A stretch of DNA of 7,764 bases from the NCBI GenBank assembly GCA_016926925.1, contig JAFGNQ010000295.1:1-7764 (forward strand). Direction: 5' to 3'. Source of the stretch: Candidatus Aminicenantota bacterium. Lineage in GTDB: Bacteria; Acidobacteriota; Aminicenantia; Aminicenantales; Aminicenantaceae. Below, one piece after another: positions 6,931 to 7,764 of this stretch. A model generated the notes under the pieces. That model searched no databases, was not told where the DNA came from, and saw nothing but the letters and a program-made list of their open reading frames with translations. Made by a program: the position numbers and the translations under genes. How positions within the stretch are numbered: position 1 is the stretch's first letter; every line of letters begins with the position of its first letter.

Positions 6931-7434
6931 TTATATGAGAGTCGTTTTTGGATTCCTTTTAAAAGTCTCTCGCAATTTTCTTTCGACCTGCTCGGGAACT
7001 AGCTCTTTCAGGCGTCCTCCCAACATCGAGACCTCTTTGACTAAGTTCGAACTCAAGAACGAGTAGCTGATGTTGGGCATCATAAAAAGTGTTTCAATGT
7101 CCGGATTCAGCTTCCGATTCATGAGCGTCATCTGGAATTCGTATTCGAAGTCGGATAAAGCTCGAAGGCCTCTGATAACTATTTGGGCTTTGTGTTCCTC
7201 CACAAAATCGACAAGAAGCCCGCCGAAGGACAAGACTTCGATGTTTGTCTCATCCGAAAAAATCGCCTTAATCATCCTCACTCTTTCTTTAGTCGGAAAT
7301 AACGGGCTTTTTTTGGGATTTTCAAGGACAGCTACTATTATTCGATCGAATATCTTCAATCCCCTTTTGATGATATCTACGTGTCCATTGGTTATGGGAT
7401 CGAACGAACCGGGATATACAGCTATTTTTTCCAT
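6931..7434 (-). CDS. coaD: Phosphopantetheine adenylyltransferase
   Basis: CoaD transfers AMP from ATP to 4'-phosphopantetheine, giving dephospho-CoA, the penultimate step of coenzyme A synthesis in the cytoplasm. From the start chosen here it has 167 residues, the normal size. Visible motifs are YPGSFDPITNGH (7-18, containing the nucleotidyltransferase TxGH signature with His18), the phosphate-binding lysines near 41-42, IRGLRALSDFEYE (87-99) and SSNLVKEV (128-135). The frame is open upstream to a TTG at 7506, but CoaD proteins normally begin two or three residues before the first β-strand (IAVYPG). The extension also contains a promoter, so the ATG at 7434-7432 is preferred. That ATG has no obvious Shine-Dalgarno site. 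The enzyme has no direct pilus role; its place 11 bases before pilM implies shared transcription. Confidence 0.96.
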   Translation of the reverse strand: MEKIAVYPGSFDPITNGHVDIIKRGLKIFDRIIVAVLENPKKSPLFPTKERVRMIKAIFSDETNIEVLSFGGLLVDFVEEHKAQIVIRGLRALSDFEYEFQMTLMNRKLNPDIETLFMMPNISYSFLSSNLVKEVSMLGGRLKELVPEQVERKLRETFKRNPKTTLI

Positions 7435-7479
7435 ATTGACATGTGCATAGCTAAATTTGCTTGTCGACTTGTCTATGTA

Positions 7480-7506
7480 ATTATCAAAAAACATTAGCTT
7501 TGTCAA
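7480..7506 (-). promoter_or_regulatory. Likely σ70-type promoter of the coaD-pil operon
   Basis: On the minus strand a perfect -35 box TTGACA (7506-7501) is followed, 15 bases later, by GATAAT (7485-7480), which matches five of six -10 bases. The spacer is AT-rich but one or two bases shorter than ideal. The predicted transcript start near 7473 leaves a leader of about 40 bases before the coaD ATG. The site is the best leftward promoter I see in the window. Confidence 0.6.
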
Positions 7507-7595
7507 ACTAAAAAAACTTACGAGCCGCCAAAATCAGTATGATAGTTTTGCTATGATTCGAGATTCATGTTGGCAAATCGCAGGGAATCCGTCAA

Positions 7596-7623
7596 TCACC
7601 TGTTGGGAGGATATCCAAGGTGA
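7596..7623. repeat. Imperfect hairpin in the coaD upstream region
   Basis: TCACC (7596-7600) pairs with GGTGA (7619-7623), and after a two-base bulge TTGG (7603-7606) pairs with CCAA (7615-7618), leaving an eight-base loop. On the plus strand it is followed by ATTTTAAAAAA, too short a T-run for a convincing terminator. It could be an operator-like inverted repeat or chance. Confidence 0.3.
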
Positions 7624-7733
7624 ATTTTAAAAAATGCTTCTCACCCTTAAAGGTTAACTCCGGTAAAATATGAGTAAAAATTCTTTAATATATGAGAGTC
7701 GGCGGTTTTTATAAATAATTCAGCTACCGGGAT

Positions 7734-7762
7734 TTGAAGTTTGACACATTCTACTATATGAT
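7734..7762 (+). promoter_or_regulatory. Possible rightward promoter at the window edge
   Basis: TTGAAG (7734-7739) is followed after 17 bases by TATGAT (7757-7762), matching four of six and five of six consensus bases at the ideal spacing. A second TTGACA (7741-7746) lies just downstream but is too close to that -10 box. If real, it would drive a divergent gene to the right of the window. Confidence 0.33.
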
Positions 7763-7764
7763 AA

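Larger units (their letters stand above)
7435..7764. other. AT-rich intergenic region upstream of coaD
   Basis: About 330 bases with no convincing gene. It holds the leftward operon promoter (7480-7506), an imperfect hairpin (7596-7623), one arm of a 13-base direct repeat (7689-7701) and a possible rightward promoter at the far edge (7734-7762). A tiny rightward frame (GTG at 7620 to TGA at 7673, 17 codons) has GGGAGG nine bases upstream of its GTG, but it is too short to call. I see no tRNA or recognisable riboswitch. Confidence 0.6.

Noticed and set aside
7596..7634. Rightward intrinsic terminator
   Set aside because: The stem has a bulge and the following T-run is only four bases; no rightward gene precedes it in the window.
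7620..7673. Rightward 17-codon frame with GTG start and upstream GGGAGG
   Set aside because: The ribosome site is suggestive, but the frame is too short, no promoter was found close upstream, and it could easily be chance. It is noted under the intergenic region rather than called as a gene.
1..7764. CRISPR arrays, insertion sequences, tRNA or rRNA genes
   Set aside because: No regularly spaced repeats, transposase-like frames, terminal inverted repeats or cloverleaf sequences were seen on either strand.

Overview
The window carries one leftward (minus-strand) transcription unit of eight genes. In transcription order these are coaD, pilM, pilN, pilO, pilP, pilQ and two lipoprotein genes that I cannot name. 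The unit appears to start at a promoter near 7480-7506 and to end at a strong intrinsic terminator at 90-122. Spacing is very tight: pilN/pilO, pilO/pilP and the last two genes share 4-base ATGA overlaps, and all other gaps are 1 to 12 bases.

The organism is a Gram-negative (outer-membrane) bacterium, because it encodes a secretin (PilQ) and the inner-membrane alignment complex of a type IVa pilus. DNA of moderate GC, clear Shine-Dalgarno sites, and serine/proline-rich Ig-like lipoproteins next to pilQ remind me of Acidobacteriota/Aminicenantes-type genomes. That assignment is an impression only; no marker in the window settles it.

Layout, left to right: 1-89 is a non-coding stretch with an inverted repeat (31-84), possibly the leader of a further leftward gene. 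Next come the terminator (90-122), the Ig-like lipoprotein (157-1029) and the Gly-tailed lipoprotein (1026-1673). Then follow pilQ (1686-4172), pilP (4174-4635), pilO (4632-5222), pilN (5219-5836), pilM (5840-6919) and coaD (6931-7434). The right-hand 330 bases are AT-rich and intergenic. They hold the coaD-operon promoter, a hairpin, and a possible rightward promoter for a gene beyond the window.

How they work together: PilM is a cytoplasmic actin-like protein that binds the N-terminal INLL motif of PilN. PilN and PilO form the bitopic inner-membrane pair, and PilP links this pair across the periplasm to the N-terminal region of the PilQ secretin, through which the pilus passes. The two lipoproteins are translationally tied to the end of this set and are the most novel element. 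By position they are candidates for secretin pilotin, collar or stabiliser roles, but this is inference. CoaD is a housekeeping coenzyme A enzyme that appears to share the promoter. No pilin, PilB/PilT ATPase or PilC gene is in the window.
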